Source of the DNA: Prochlorococcus sp. AG-347-J06
Lineage (GTDB): Bacteria; Cyanobacteriota; Cyanobacteriia; PCC-6307; Cyanobiaceae
Reading direction: 5' to 3'
DNA length: 35,100 bases
Assembly: GCA_003281525.1 (NCBI GenBank)
Contig: QCBT01000014.1
Location: 1-35,100 of the forward strand
Below are positions 22,864 through 30,869 of the stretch, in pieces. The notes beneath the pieces were generated by a model that was not told the DNA's origin, made no database searches, and worked only from the letters and a program-made list of their open reading frames with translations. How positions within the stretch are numbered: position 1 is the first letter of the stretch; every line of letters begins with the position of its first letter. The position numbers and the translations under genes were made by a program.

Positions 22864-24417
22864 ATGTTAAGTGACGTTTGGTCTTTAAATGGCAGATATA
22901 GAACTCTTCACCTCACCTGGTTTGCCTTTTTCCTTACTTTTGTTGTTTGGTTTAACCTCGCACCTCTTGCAACTACTGTTAAAGCCGATTTAGGTTTATC
23001 CGTTGCTCAAATTAGAACAGTAGCGATATGTAATGTCGCTTTGACTATCCCTGCAAGAGTTTTGATTGGAATGTTATTGGATAAATTCGGCCCTAGAAAA
23101 ACTTACTCAACAATTTTGATATTTTCTGTCGTGCCATGTTTATTATTTGCTAGTGCTCAAGACTTCAATCAACTTGTTATTGCGAGATTGCTTTTATCAA
23201 TAGTAGGAGCAGGTTTTGTTATCGGAATAAGAATGGTCTCTGAATGGTTCCCTCCGAAAGAAATTGGTTTGGCTGAGGGAATATATGGAGGATGGGGAAA
23301 TTTTGGATCTGCTTTTTCTGCTCTTTCTCTTGTTGCCGTAGCTGGATTCTTGTCTTTTTCAGGAGGGTTTGAGTTACCTACTGGAGCTGTACTTAATTGG
23401 AGGGGAGCTATTGCTCTTACAGGAATTATTTCTTTCGTTTATGGAATTATTTATTTCTTTAGTGTGACTGATACACCTCCAGGAAAACCTTATCAAAGGC
23501 CTGCAAAAACAGCTGGTTTAGAAGTAACGAGTATAAGAGATTTCTGGGGTTTAATTGGAATGAATGTCCCATTCGCAGCAATTCTTTCAGTCCTATGTTG
23601 GAGACTTCAAAAAGTAGGTTTCCTTACTTCATCTACTTATCCAATAGCCTTAATCGCAGTTTTAGCTTGGTTTATTTTCCAAACTTGGGGAATTATAAGA
23701 ACGAATATTGAATTATTAAATGGAACTAAAATTTACCCTAAAGAAGATAGATATGAATTCAAACAAGTAGCGATCTTGGAATTAACTTATATCGTAAATT
23801 TTGGATCAGAATTGGCGGTAGTTTCAATGCTTCCTAGTTTCTTTGAATTTACATTTGATTTACCTAAAGCTGTAGCCGGAATTCTTGCATCATGTTATGC
23901 ATTTGTGAATTTAATAGCTAGACCTGCCGGAGGATTGATATCTGACAGAACAGGCAATAGAAAAAATACAATGGGATTCCTAACTATGGGATTAGGGTTT
24001 GGATATCTATTGATGTCTTTAATAAAACCTGGAACTTTTACAGGATCAGCAGGAATTCTTATGGCTGTATTTTTAACGATGCTTTGTTCGTTTTTTGTTC
24101 AATCAGGAGAAGGTTCAACTTTTGCTTTAGTTCCCTTAGTTAAAAAAAGAGTGACAGGACAAATAGCTGGATTGGTTGGGGCTTATGGAAATGTTGGTGC
24201 GGTAACTTATCTAAATATTTATAGCCTTTTACCTTTATGGATGGGTGGAGGTAAAGATCCTTCTCCAGAAATAATTGCTGCTTCAAATAGTGCCTTCTTC
24301 CAAGTTTTAGGCATAGCAGGATTAATAGTTGGATTTTTCTGTTATTTCTTTTTAAAGGAACCTCAAGGATCATTCGCTGATGCTTATGAAGGCGAAAAAG
24401 CTGAAAATTACGTTTAA
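22864..24417 (+). CDS. nrtP: Nitrate/nitrite permease, MFS (NrtP/NarK type)
   Basis: A major-facilitator transporter for nitrate and nitrite, the type used by marine cyanobacteria instead of the NrtABCD ABC system (also named napA). About 12 membrane helices are visible. Both nitrate-signature motifs are present: GGWGNFGSA at 142-150 and GAYGNVGAV at 439-447. Conserved arginines that could face the substrate path lie at R123 (GIRMVSE) and R353 (ARPAGG). The 517-aa length is normal. It is led by an NtcA promoter and followed 35 bases later by narB, so uptake and reduction form one operon. Confidence 0.94.
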   Translation: MLSDVWSLNGRYRTLHLTWFAFFLTFVVWFNLAPLATTVKADLGLSVAQIRTVAICNVALTIPARVLIGMLLDKFGPRKTYSTILIFSVVPCLLFASAQDFNQLVIARLLLSIVGAGFVIGIRMVSEWFPPKEIGLAEGIYGGWGNFGSAFSALSLVAVAGFLSFSGGFELPTGAVLNWRGAIALTGIISFVYGIIYFFSVTDTPPGKPYQRPAKTAGLEVTSIRDFWGLIGMNVPFAAILSVLCWRLQKVGFLTSSTYPIALIAVLAWFIFQTWGIIRTNIELLNGTKIYPKEDRYEFKQVAILELTYIVNFGSELAVVSMLPSFFEFTFDLPKAVAGILASCYAFVNLIARPAGGLISDRTGNRKNTMGFLTMGLGFGYLLMSLIKPGTFTGSAGILMAVFLTMLCSFFVQSGEGSTFALVPLVKKRVTGQIAGLVGAYGNVGAVTYLNIYSLLPLWMGGGKDPSPEIIAASNSAFFQVLGIAGLIVGFFCYFFLKEPQGSFADAYEGEKAENYV

Positions 24418-24452
24418 CCAAAAACTATTTAGATATTTATAAAAGAAATTTT

Positions 24453-26564
24453 ATGAATTTTACTAAAAGTCAATGCCCATATTGCGGAGTTGGCTGTGGT
24501 TTAAAAATGAAGCCTAAAAGTTCGGTTTCTGATGATAAATGGTTAGTAAGTGGAGATAGGGATAGTCCTTCAACTCAAGGTAAATTGTGCGTAAAAGGAG
24601 CAACAATATGTGAGACTTTAAAAGACGGGAGATTAAAAGAACCACTTTATAGGGAAAATTTAAATGAAGAATTTAAAGAAATTTCCTGGGACGAATCATA
24701 CGAAATTCTGAAAGAGAATATTTTGAGTTCTATAAAAAATTATGGACCTGATTCAATAGCTATGTATGGCTCAGGTCAATTTCATACTGAAGATTATTAC
24801 GTAGCCCAAAAGCTTCTCAAGGGAGCAATAGGCACAAATAATTTTGATGCTAATTCAAGACTATGTATGAGCTCAGCAGTAGCTGGTTATAATAGAAGTT
24901 TTGGCTCTGATGGTCCACCTTGTTGTTATGAAGATATAGATCATTGCTCTTTAATTTTATTAATAGGGACAAATACTGCAGAATGTCATCCCGTTCTTTT
25001 TGATCGAATTAAAAAACGTAAAAGGAATGTAAATGATAATTTAAAAGTAATAGTAATTGATCCAAGAGAAACTGAAACTTCATCCATAGCAGATTTTTAC
25101 TTACAAATTTCTTCTGGAACAGATCTATTTTTATTTATAGGGATTGCGAATTATCTTTATAAGAATCAATTAACTGATCAAAATTTCATTGATAAGTCGA
25201 CCGAAAGCTATTTTGATTTTGTAAAACATATACAAAAATGGGATTTAAAAAAAATAAGTGAAATTTGCAATATATCCGAGAAAACAATTATTGATATTGC
25301 AGAATTATGGGGAAAAAGCAAAAATGTTCTAAGTCTTTGGTCGATGGGTTTGAATCAAAGGCAAGAGGGTACAGCAGCAGTAAATGGGCTAATAAATCTT
25401 CATTTAATGACCGGCCAAATAGGCAAAGAAGGTTCTGGTCCTTTTTCCTTGACTGGCCAACCAAACGCTATGGGTGGTAGAGAAGCAGGAGGACTATCGC
25501 ACCTTCTCCCAGGATATAGGTTTGTAAAAAATAAAATAGATAGGAATGAAATTGAAAAAATATGGGGGTTCCCTGAGGGAAAGATATCTGCAAAACAGGG
25601 TCTATCTGCATTTGAACAAATAGAAGCAATAAAAAAAGGATCTGTGAAAATTTGGTGGATTGCAGCTACGAACCCTTTGGTTAGCATGCCTAATTTAAAC
25701 TTTGTAAAAAAAGCACTTTTAAAATGTCCTTTAATTATCCTCAACGAATCTTATGAACAAAGTGAATCAATTAAATATGCTCATCTAGTATTGCCCGCAG
25801 CTCAATGGAGCGAAAAAGATGGAGTTATGACAAATTCAGAAAGAAGAGTAACCCTTTGCCCATCTTTCAGAGAATCGAATAAAAATTCAAAACCAGATTG
25901 GCAAATATTTGCTGAATTAGGACAGAAGATAGGCTATTTCAAACAATTTGAATATGAATCTTCTTCGGAAGTTTATGATGAATTTTTAAAAACTACTACA
26001 AAAAGATTATGCGATATGAGCGGATTATCATATCAATTATTAAAAAATCATGGTCCTCAACAATGGCCTTATCCTAAAGGCAGCGTACCTAGTACATCTG
26101 CAAAAAGATTATATGAAGATGGTTATTTCCCAACTGAGACTGGCAAAGCAAATTTTTGTATTGATGATCCTATAGGGTTGGCTGAACCCCCTTCAGATGA
26201 GTACCCACTAATTTTGACAATTGGAAGATATCTAAGTCAATGGCATACAATGACAAGAACTTCTAAAGTTCAAAAACTTACAAAAAAGAATCCAGAACCG
26301 TTATTGGAAATTAATTCTAAAGATGCTTTATCTTTAAAAATCAAAAATGATGAAATAGTAAAAATTAAATCCAAAAGAGGGGAAGTTCAAGCAAAAGTTC
26401 AGATTACTGACAAAATTAAATTAGGTACAGTTTTTTTACCAATGCATTGGGGTTTTAGTCAAAAAAATATGTGTGAAGTAAACTCTTTGATGCATGAAAA
26501 GTCATGCCCGATATCAAAACAACCGGAATTAAAAGCATGCTCAGTAATAATTGTTCCAAACTAG
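24453..26564 (+). CDS. narB: Assimilatory nitrate reductase, ferredoxin-dependent
   Basis: Reduces nitrate to nitrite with electrons from reduced ferredoxin, using one [4Fe-4S] cluster and Mo-bis-MGD. The cluster ligands are C8, C11 and C15 (CPYCGVGC) and C46, with the electron-relay lysine K48 after it. The molybdenum-ligand cysteine is C138 in SRLCMSSA. The C-terminal half holds the second cofactor-binding domain (ILTIGRYLSQWHTMTRTSK and later LPMHWGF). The 703-aa length is typical of cyanobacterial NarB, with no extra ferredoxin domain. It follows nrtP in the operon and converges with narM, with 9 bases between stops. Confidence 0.96.
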   Translation: MNFTKSQCPYCGVGCGLKMKPKSSVSDDKWLVSGDRDSPSTQGKLCVKGATICETLKDGRLKEPLYRENLNEEFKEISWDESYEILKENILSSIKNYGPDSIAMYGSGQFHTEDYYVAQKLLKGAIGTNNFDANSRLCMSSAVAGYNRSFGSDGPPCCYEDIDHCSLILLIGTNTAECHPVLFDRIKKRKRNVNDNLKVIVIDPRETETSSIADFYLQISSGTDLFLFIGIANYLYKNQLTDQNFIDKSTESYFDFVKHIQKWDLKKISEICNISEKTIIDIAELWGKSKNVLSLWSMGLNQRQEGTAAVNGLINLHLMTGQIGKEGSGPFSLTGQPNAMGGREAGGLSHLLPGYRFVKNKIDRNEIEKIWGFPEGKISAKQGLSAFEQIEAIKKGSVKIWWIAATNPLVSMPNLNFVKKALLKCPLIILNESYEQSESIKYAHLVLPAAQWSEKDGVMTNSERRVTLCPSFRESNKNSKPDWQIFAELGQKIGYFKQFEYESSSEVYDEFLKTTTKRLCDMSGLSYQLLKNHGPQQWPYPKGSVPSTSAKRLYEDGYFPTETGKANFCIDDPIGLAEPPSDEYPLILTIGRYLSQWHTMTRTSKVQKLTKKNPEPLLEINSKDALSLKIKNDEIVKIKSKRGEVQAKVQITDKIKLGTVFLPMHWGFSQKNMCEVNSLMHEKSCPISKQPELKACSVIIVPN

Positions 26565-26573
26565 GCAATAATC

Positions 26574-27035
26574 TTATTTCAGAATCTCATCAAATGCTCT
26601 ATCCAAATTGTTGTGTTCATGACTTGGTCTAACTAATTTGCAAAAAGTAAATCTATCTAATTCGCTTAAATTTCTCCATTTTTCAACTGAAATATTAATT
26701 CCCCTTGCTAGTGCCGATTTTAAAACTTGGTCAGGAACTTTATTTTTATTTTGCCAAGGTTGATTAATTGAAATTTCTATTTCTTTTGCTTCTCCATATT
26801 TTGAATTAGATGTAATTTCTTTTAAAAAAGTTTTTAAATCAATGAGATCGTTTTTTGAATCTGGCCAATCTACTATCTTATTTTTTTCAATTAAATTAAA
26901 ATCTTGCCAATGAGTAAGTTTTAATTTTATTCCAATCAAATCAAGTTTCCTTCTTACACATAAAGGAATGCATCTTAAGTCTTTAATAAAATCATCCTCA
27001 AAATTAAAATAATGATTTGATTGATTGTTAACCAA
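26574..27035 (-). CDS. narM: Nitrate reductase-associated protein NarM
   Basis: The narrow family called nitrate reductase-associated protein, required for NarB activity in cyanobacteria; its exact role (probably maturation) is unclear. Recognisable parts are FNFEDDFIKDLRCIPLCVRRKLDLIGIKL (written here from about residues 10-38: key residues F12, E13, the LRCIP core and the RRKLD helix), the KLTHWQDF segment near 39-46, and the short C-terminal VRPSHEHNN. The 153-aa length fits. It is transcribed against narB and away from moaC, with a 101-base divergent gap to moaC. Confidence 0.87.
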   Translation of the reverse strand: MVNNQSNHYFNFEDDFIKDLRCIPLCVRRKLDLIGIKLKLTHWQDFNLIEKNKIVDWPDSKNDLIDLKTFLKEITSNSKYGEAKEIEISINQPWQNKNKVPDQVLKSALARGINISVEKWRNLSELDRFTFCKLVRPSHEHNNLDRAFDEILK

Positions 27036-27136
27036 AACTAAATTGATATTTTATTAATAAATTAATGCTAAGTATAAAAAATTGATATTAGCTTTATTAA
27101 AAATTTTATTTTTTGTATTATTGAATAAATTGCTAA

Positions 27137-27622
27137 ATGGAAATGGATAAATCTTTAACTCATATTAATGAAAGGGGAGAAATGAATATAGTTGATATTT
27201 CAGATAAAGTAGAAACTAAAAGAGAGGCTTTAGCGGAAGGATATATTAATTTAAACAAAGAAATATTAGAAAAAATAAAAAATGAAAAAATTAAAAAAGG
27301 TGATATTTTTGCAGCGGCTAGATTTTCTGCAATAAATGGTGCAAAAAAAACCTCAGAACTTATCCCTCTCTGCCATAATTTATCATTGAATAAAATCACA
27401 ATTGATTTTGAAATTTGTGAATCAATGAAAGCAATAAAAATTATTGCTTTTTGCAAATCTCATTCTAAAACAGGCGTTGAGATGGAGGCTCTTACATCAG
27501 TTTCAATTGGTCTTCTCACTCTATATGACATGCTCAAAGCTTTAGATCCTTTTATGACTATTGATAATATTCGCCTTTTAGAAAAAAAAGGTGGTAAAAA
27601 TGGAATATTAAAAAGAAGTTAA
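27137..27622 (+). CDS. moaC: Cyclic pyranopterin monophosphate synthase MoaC
   Basis: Converts the MoaA product to cyclic pyranopterin monophosphate, the second step of the pathway. The conserved segments are LIPLCHNLSL (H80), KTGVEMEALTSVSIGLLTLY at 111-130 and then DMLKALD (D131), with the catalytic lysines in the C-terminal KKGGKNG. The 161-aa length is normal. ATG at 27137 or the one two codons later (27143) could be the start. moeA follows after 12 bases, so they form a pair. Confidence 0.94.
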   Translation: MEMDKSLTHINERGEMNIVDISDKVETKREALAEGYINLNKEILEKIKNEKIKKGDIFAAARFSAINGAKKTSELIPLCHNLSLNKITIDFEICESMKAIKIIAFCKSHSKTGVEMEALTSVSIGLLTLYDMLKALDPFMTIDNIRLLEKKGGKNGILKRS

Positions 27623-27634
27623 GTACTCACAATA

Positions 27635-28897
27635 ATGGGAATTGATATCAATAATCAGGGTCTTTATTTAAACGATGCTATTAAAAAAATCTTGGAAGAG
27701 ATGGATACTTTAATAGTGAATAATGAAATTTTACATAAGGAAGAGATCAATTTAGACGAAGCACTTGGAAAAGTTTCTATGGAGGAAATCGTATCTGAGG
27801 AAGATATGCCAGGTTATAGATCATCAGTTATGGATGGATATGCGTTAGGAGAATCAACTAAAGAGAATAAATGGAAAATTGTAGGAGAGTCTTTTCCAGG
27901 AAAGCCATTTAATGATCTTCTTAAAAAAGGTGAAGCTGTAACTATTAGCACAGGTTCATTTGTTCCAGATAATTGTTTTTCTGTGATACCTCAAGAACAA
28001 GTTTCTTTAGAATTTTTAAACGGAAATGAGTATATTGTTAAAAAAGAAACATCATCTAATAACTCTTGGATTAGAGAAAAAAATGATCAAGTATTTAAAG
28101 GTGAAATATTAATTAAGAAGGGGGTAAAAATTACACCTGGGATTTTAAGTAAATTAGCAAGTTGTGGGATAAAAACTATAAAAGTTAGTAAAATTTCTAA
28201 ATTAGGTTTACTAATTACTGGAGATGAACTTATCAAATCAGGGACTGCAAGAAAGAAAGGAGAAATATGGGAAAGTAATAGTATTTTGATAAAATCAATT
28301 GCAAAAAATCTTGGATTTGAAATTAATGAAATTCATATAGAAAAAGATAATTATCAAAATATTAAAAATTCTCTTAGAAATATTTCTGAATTTAATGATG
28401 TGGTTATTTCAGTTGGTGGGATATCAGTGGGTAAAAAAGATTTTTTAAAAGATATTATTAACGAGTTAGGAGAGATTAAATTTTGGAAACTATTTTTAAA
28501 GCCAGGAAAACCCTTTGCTTTTGGATTGATAAACAAAAAAATCCCCTATTTTGGATTACCTGGGAATCCCGTTTCAGCAGCTATTACTTTTATCCAACTT
28601 GTTTGGCCCGCACTTCAGAAACTTGAAGGAATTACTAATATTGAATTCCCTCTTAGGATTAAGGTTAAGCTGAATTCTGATTTGAAAAGAAGAAAAGGGA
28701 GACCCGAATTGCTTAGAGGAAAACTTATCGTTAATGAAGAAGGTGAATTAATTGCAGATATTTCTGAAGAACAATCCTCATCAAAGATTAGTTCAATATC
28801 TAATTCAGATTTATTAATAGAAATACCTTCTGAAATTGATTTTTGTCAAAAAGGAAATTTTTTATGGGCACAACTTTTAAAAAATAATTTTTTATAA
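27635..28897 (+). CDS. moeA: Molybdopterin molybdenumtransferase MoeA
   Basis: Inserts molybdate into adenylylated molybdopterin. The N-terminal active-site segment MPGYRSSVMDGYAL (58-71) includes D67. ITGDELIKSGT and the MPT-binding SVGGISVGKKDF lie in the central domain (the latter near residue 258), and GLPGNPVSA near 308 is another family motif. The 420-aa length fits. It follows moaC by 12 bases and overlaps the convergent moaE stop by 6 bases. Confidence 0.94.
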   Translation: MGIDINNQGLYLNDAIKKILEEMDTLIVNNEILHKEEINLDEALGKVSMEEIVSEEDMPGYRSSVMDGYALGESTKENKWKIVGESFPGKPFNDLLKKGEAVTISTGSFVPDNCFSVIPQEQVSLEFLNGNEYIVKKETSSNNSWIREKNDQVFKGEILIKKGVKITPGILSKLASCGIKTIKVSKISKLGLLITGDELIKSGTARKKGEIWESNSILIKSIAKNLGFEINEIHIEKDNYQNIKNSLRNISEFNDVVISVGGISVGKKDFLKDIINELGEIKFWKLFLKPGKPFAFGLINKKIPYFGLPGNPVSAAITFIQLVWPALQKLEGITNIEFPLRIKVKLNSDLKRRKGRPELLRGKLIVNEEGELIADISEEQSSSKISSISNSDLLIEIPSEIDFCQKGNFLWAQLLKNNFL

Positions 28898-29344
28898 TTT
28901 AAATCCTAAGTCAGTATTCTTTTTTACCCATGAGGATCCTTTGAAAGTCCATTCTTTTTTCCAAAAAGGAACTTTGTATTTTGTAAATTCAAGTATTTCT
29001 TGGAGATATTTATTTGCAATGCCTCTATGATTAGCACTTACTGCTATTAAAATAATAGGCTCGTTAGGGTAAATGAAACCTATCCTGTGCAAGAGAAAAA
29101 TACATAAATTATCCTGTTTTTCAGAAATTTTCATTAAATATCTTTTAATATAATTTTCGGTCATTCCTTTATAATGAACAATTTCTAGTTTCTTTAAATC
29201 ATTTCCAAATTGATCAAAGGGCCTTACTCTCCCAATAAAAAATGAGTTTGCTGAATTTTTATTTACCTTTTCCCAAAGTTCGAATTCTTTATAAGGATTA
29301 AAAGTCTCTTCTAGGATTTTAAATTTTATTCTTAAATTATCCAC
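28892..29344 (-). CDS. moaE: Molybdopterin synthase catalytic subunit MoaE
   Basis: Large subunit of the enzyme that adds two sulfurs to make molybdopterin. Family features are FFIGRVRP (about 35-42), LEIVHYKGMTE, the HRIG and NHRG substrate-binding arginines (R87, R107), and the KVPFWKKEW segment with catalytic lysines (K124, K129). I choose the GTG at 29344 (150 aa) because it overlaps moaD by 8 bases, a normal coupling. The frame is open to an ATG at 29377, but the extra residues (MMRWHLCQCLP) only read moaD sequence in another frame. Confidence 0.9.
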   Translation of the reverse strand: MDNLRIKFKILEETFNPYKEFELWEKVNKNSANSFFIGRVRPFDQFGNDLKKLEIVHYKGMTENYIKRYLMKISEKQDNLCIFLLHRIGFIYPNEPIILIAVSANHRGIANKYLQEILEFTKYKVPFWKKEWTFKGSSWVKKNTDLGFKL

Positions 29345-29588
29345 CGGTAAACATTGGCATAAATGCCACCTCATCATCCGGATTAATCATCGCATCCATA
29401 TCTGTAATTTCTTGATTAATAGAAACGATAATATTATCTTGCGGTAAATTAGAATTAATTAAATTCCATACAGAAAAAACCTTCATTTGAGACCCTTCAA
29501 TTGTAAGAAATTTTTCATTCCACCCTAGATCTTCAGCGATACTAGATAATAAAACCACCTTAATTTTGTTAGATTTTTTAGTTTCCAT
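29337..29588 (-). CDS. moaD: Molybdopterin synthase sulfur carrier subunit MoaD
   Basis: The ubiquitin-like small subunit that carries the thiocarboxylate sulfur. It has the correct length (83 aa) and ends with the essential double glycine (MFTGG). The DDEVAFMPMF segment before it is the classic ThiS/MoaD ending. It is upstream of and overlaps moaE by 8 bases. Its start is divergent from moaB, with only 39 bases between the two start codons. The MoeB-type activator needed to adenylylate MoaD is not in this window and must be encoded elsewhere. Confidence 0.93.
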   Translation of the reverse strand: METKKSNKIKVVLLSSIAEDLGWNEKFLTIEGSQMKVFSVWNLINSNLPQDNIIVSINQEITDMDAMINPDDEVAFMPMFTGG

Positions 29589-29627
29589 CTATAGTGATCT
29601 AGTAACTAATTAATGGTTTAATTTTAA

Positions 29628-30122
29628 GTGGTTTCTTTAGCTTTGCTTACTGTTTCTGATACTCGTAACACAAAAAATGATGAGAGTGGAAATTATCTCC
29701 TTCACGAGGCTGAGAGATCAGGACACAATGTCGTTGATAAGATAATTTGCAAAGATGATATTTATTTAATTAGAAAATATACGAGCGATTGGATCTCAGA
29801 TCCAAATATTGATGTGATTATTACTACAGGTGGGACAGGAATTACAGCTAGGGACGTTACTCCTGAAGCTATTAGACCTTTATTAGATAAAGAGATTGAT
29901 GGTTTTGGGGAGACTTTTAGATTTTTATCATTTAAAAAGATAGGAACTAGTACTTTACAAAGTAGGTGTATTGCGGGGTCTGCAAATGGTAAGTTTTTAT
30001 TCGTTTTGCCAGGATCTAAGGATGCTGTTATGACAGGTTGGCAAGATATAATTTCTTATCAACTTAATCAAAATACAAAACCTTGTAATTTAATAAATCT
30101 CATTGATAAGTTAAAAAAATAA
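29628..30122 (+). CDS. moaB: MoaB/MogA-type molybdopterin adenylyltransferase
   Basis: A member of the MoaB/MogA family, which adenylylates molybdopterin before molybdenum insertion by MoeA. Conserved parts are LLTVSDTRNTKNDESG (6-21), TTGGTGITARDVTPEA (66-81) and VLPGSKDAVMTGW. Whether it acts like MogA or is a MoaB cannot be settled by reading, but no other candidate is present here. The start is GTG at 29628, forced because a TAA stop lies immediately before it. It converges on the HEAT-repeat gene with 9 bases between stops. Confidence 0.92.
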   Translation: MVSLALLTVSDTRNTKNDESGNYLLHEAERSGHNVVDKIICKDDIYLIRKYTSDWISDPNIDVIITTGGTGITARDVTPEAIRPLLDKEIDGFGETFRFLSFKKIGTSTLQSRCIAGSANGKFLFVLPGSKDAVMTGWQDIISYQLNQNTKPCNLINLIDKLKK

Positions 30123-30131
30123 TTCTCTAGT

Positions 30132-30860
30132 TTATTTATTTATTAGAAATTGATTTGAGATCAATTTTTGATTTTTTATGTATTTTAGTAGAGAAGGATC
30201 TATTATCTCATTTTCTAATTTTGATAATTGTTCAAAACTATTATCATTCCAAATGCTACCTAAAGAAAAAATTGCATATTTAGCGATTTCTAATTCTTTA
30301 TTTAAAGAATATTCATACAGTAATTTACAAACTATTTCACTTTCTCTTCTTTTTAAAATAGAAATTATTTTGTAGTTGATTTTGAAATCATCGTAAATTT
30401 TTATTTGATCAATAAAAGATAATAATATTTCATCAGTTAATTGATGAGCTTTGAAATGGAGAATATTAAGGCCTGCAATCCAAAAATCTATTTCGCAAAT
30501 ATCGAATATTTCTCTAATTAATGTAAGTTCGATTTCTCCTCCCCAGGGCTCTAAAGCATTAATTATATGAATATTTAACTTATTATTTTGATAGAGATTT
30601 TTTAGTAAAAGATCTTTTGCATCTTTTTCATTTGTTAATTTAAGGGCCTCAATAAATTCAACTTTAAGGCCAAATTTTTTTATCATCTTTTCAAGTAAAA
30701 AATAGCCTTTCCTTTCTTGCATTCCTATCTTTTCCGCAATAACTTTGCGAATCTCAAAAGATAATTTCAATGAATAGTAGGAAAAAAGAATATCAAGATC
30801 TAATTTTTTTGAACCTAATCCATTTAAAACTTCTAATATTTCAGATTCACTTTTGCTCAT
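30132..30860 (-). CDS. HEAT-repeat-like protein downstream of nirA, 242 aa
   Basis: An all-helical protein built of repeated helical pairs, as in HEAT/PBS-lyase-repeat proteins; stretches such as FEIRKVIAEKIGMQERKGYF and LEIAKYAIFSLGSIWNDNSF resemble repeat units. It has no catalytic motif, signal peptide or membrane segment. It lies 9 bases downstream of nirA on the same strand, so it is co-transcribed. I recall a gene at this position in marine picocyanobacteria being called nirX, but I cannot confirm identity, so no symbol is given. HEAT-like proteins often assist cofactor attachment or assembly, which suggests a role in NirA maturation (inference). Confidence 0.75.
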   Translation of the reverse strand: MSKSESEILEVLNGLGSKKLDLDILFSYYSLKLSFEIRKVIAEKIGMQERKGYFLLEKMIKKFGLKVEFIEALKLTNEKDAKDLLLKNLYQNNKLNIHIINALEPWGGEIELTLIREIFDICEIDFWIAGLNILHFKAHQLTDEILLSFIDQIKIYDDFKINYKIISILKRRESEIVCKLLYEYSLNKELEIAKYAIFSLGSIWNDNSFEQLSKLENEIIDPSLLKYIKNQKLISNQFLINK

Positions 30861-30869
30861 TAATATATT

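Noticed and set aside
24140..24421. Minus-strand open frame of 93 codons inside the end of nrtP
   Set aside because: It is antisense to conserved nitrate-permease sequence, including the second nitrate signature, and has no protein-like domain pattern.
27115..27128. GTA-N8-TAA sequence upstream of moaC
   Set aside because: One half-site is imperfect and it lies too close to the moaC start for an NtcA-activated promoter.
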